This document shows positions 63,993 to 64,000 of a stretch of 64,000 nt of DNA, piece after piece. The translations under genes and the position numbers were made by a program. Positions within the stretch are counted from its first letter, which is position 1. Every line of letters starts with the position of its first letter. Source of the stretch: Amycolatopsis alkalitolerans (GTDB taxonomy: Bacteria > Actinomycetota > Actinomycetes > Mycobacteriales > Pseudonocardiaceae); the NCBI RefSeq assembly GCF_006152065.1, contig NZ_VDFW01000036.1, positions 1 to 64,000 on the forward strand, given 5' to 3'. The notes under the pieces are model-generated. The model did not search any database. It saw nothing but the letters and a program-made list of their open reading frames with translations, and had not been told where the DNA came from.

Positions 63993-64000
63993 GGTGTTCT

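Overview
The window is from the chromosome of a high-GC actinomycete, most likely a member of the Pseudonocardiaceae such as Amycolatopsis. The signs are strongly GC-biased codon use, frequent GTG starts and stop/start overlaps, a DUF222-type HNH protein, a DinB/mycothiol-type protein, a deazaflavin-dependent (DDN-like) oxidoreductase, ESX/EspG accessory genes, an IdeR-like iron box and an actinobacterial pca operon. The genus is inferred from gene content and style, not from a marker gene.

Layout. 0-5.1 kb: end of an HNH protein, a DinB-tetR pair divergent from a quinone oxidoreductase, and a MoxR-ATPase/VWA pair. 5.4-11.3 kb: a decayed island ending at a tRNA-Arg(UCU) gene. It holds a stump of a tyrosine-recombinase integrase, a broken GntR gene, IS3 and IS30 debris, broken secreted-protein and methyltransferase genes, and two oppositely oriented orphan cassettes of a polymorphic toxin system (Hint-domain end, toxin tip, immunity gene). 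11.5-31 kb: ordinary chromosomal genes (SDR, lipoamide dehydrogenase, DDN-like protein, LacI, TetR, phosphatase, secreted subtilase, XRE regulator, acyl-CoA ligase, exonuclease/polymerase, HrpA helicase, lactate monooxygenase-type enzyme, Bcr/CflA exporter, ferredoxin reductase), plus a possible miniature inverted-repeat element at 26.2-26.4 kb and a broken phosphotransferase. 31.3 kb: an iron box in front of a siderophore-type ABC ATPase gene that has lost its middle.

31.8-37.9 kb: a glycine riboswitch followed by gcvP-gcvT-sdaA-gntR, which together turn glycine into serine and pyruvate. 37.9-41.7 kb: an SDR, a gamma-glutamyl hydrolase overlapping a glutamine-synthetase-like ligase, and an amidohydrolase, suggesting amine catabolism through gamma-glutamyl intermediates. 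41.9-48.9 kb: a molybdenum hydroxylase cluster of the CO-dehydrogenase type (coxS-L-M, coxG, XdhC/CoxF, VWA/CoxE). 48.9-52.0 kb: a four-gene ESX accessory block on the opposite strand. 53.0-54.5 kb: the CoxD-type AAA ATPase and a MobA/MocA-like nucleotidyltransferase, which are the missing cox maturation genes. They overlap the tail of the pca operon (pcaI-J-F-H-G-B-D-C-R, 54.5-61.9 kb), which takes protocatechuate to acetyl-CoA and succinyl-CoA. The window closes with a 2-hydroxyacid dehydrogenase, a HAD hydrolase and a cysteine-free HesB/IscA-like protein.

The most unusual content is the toxin/immunity graveyard at 5.8-9.1 kb. The split of the Mo-hydroxylase maturation genes around an ESX block, with half of them in the tail of the pca operon, is also notable. 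Broken genes cluster in the island and in a few other spots while long core genes (hrpA, gcvP, coxL) are intact. This argues for real decay, although base-call errors cannot be excluded for single-indel cases.
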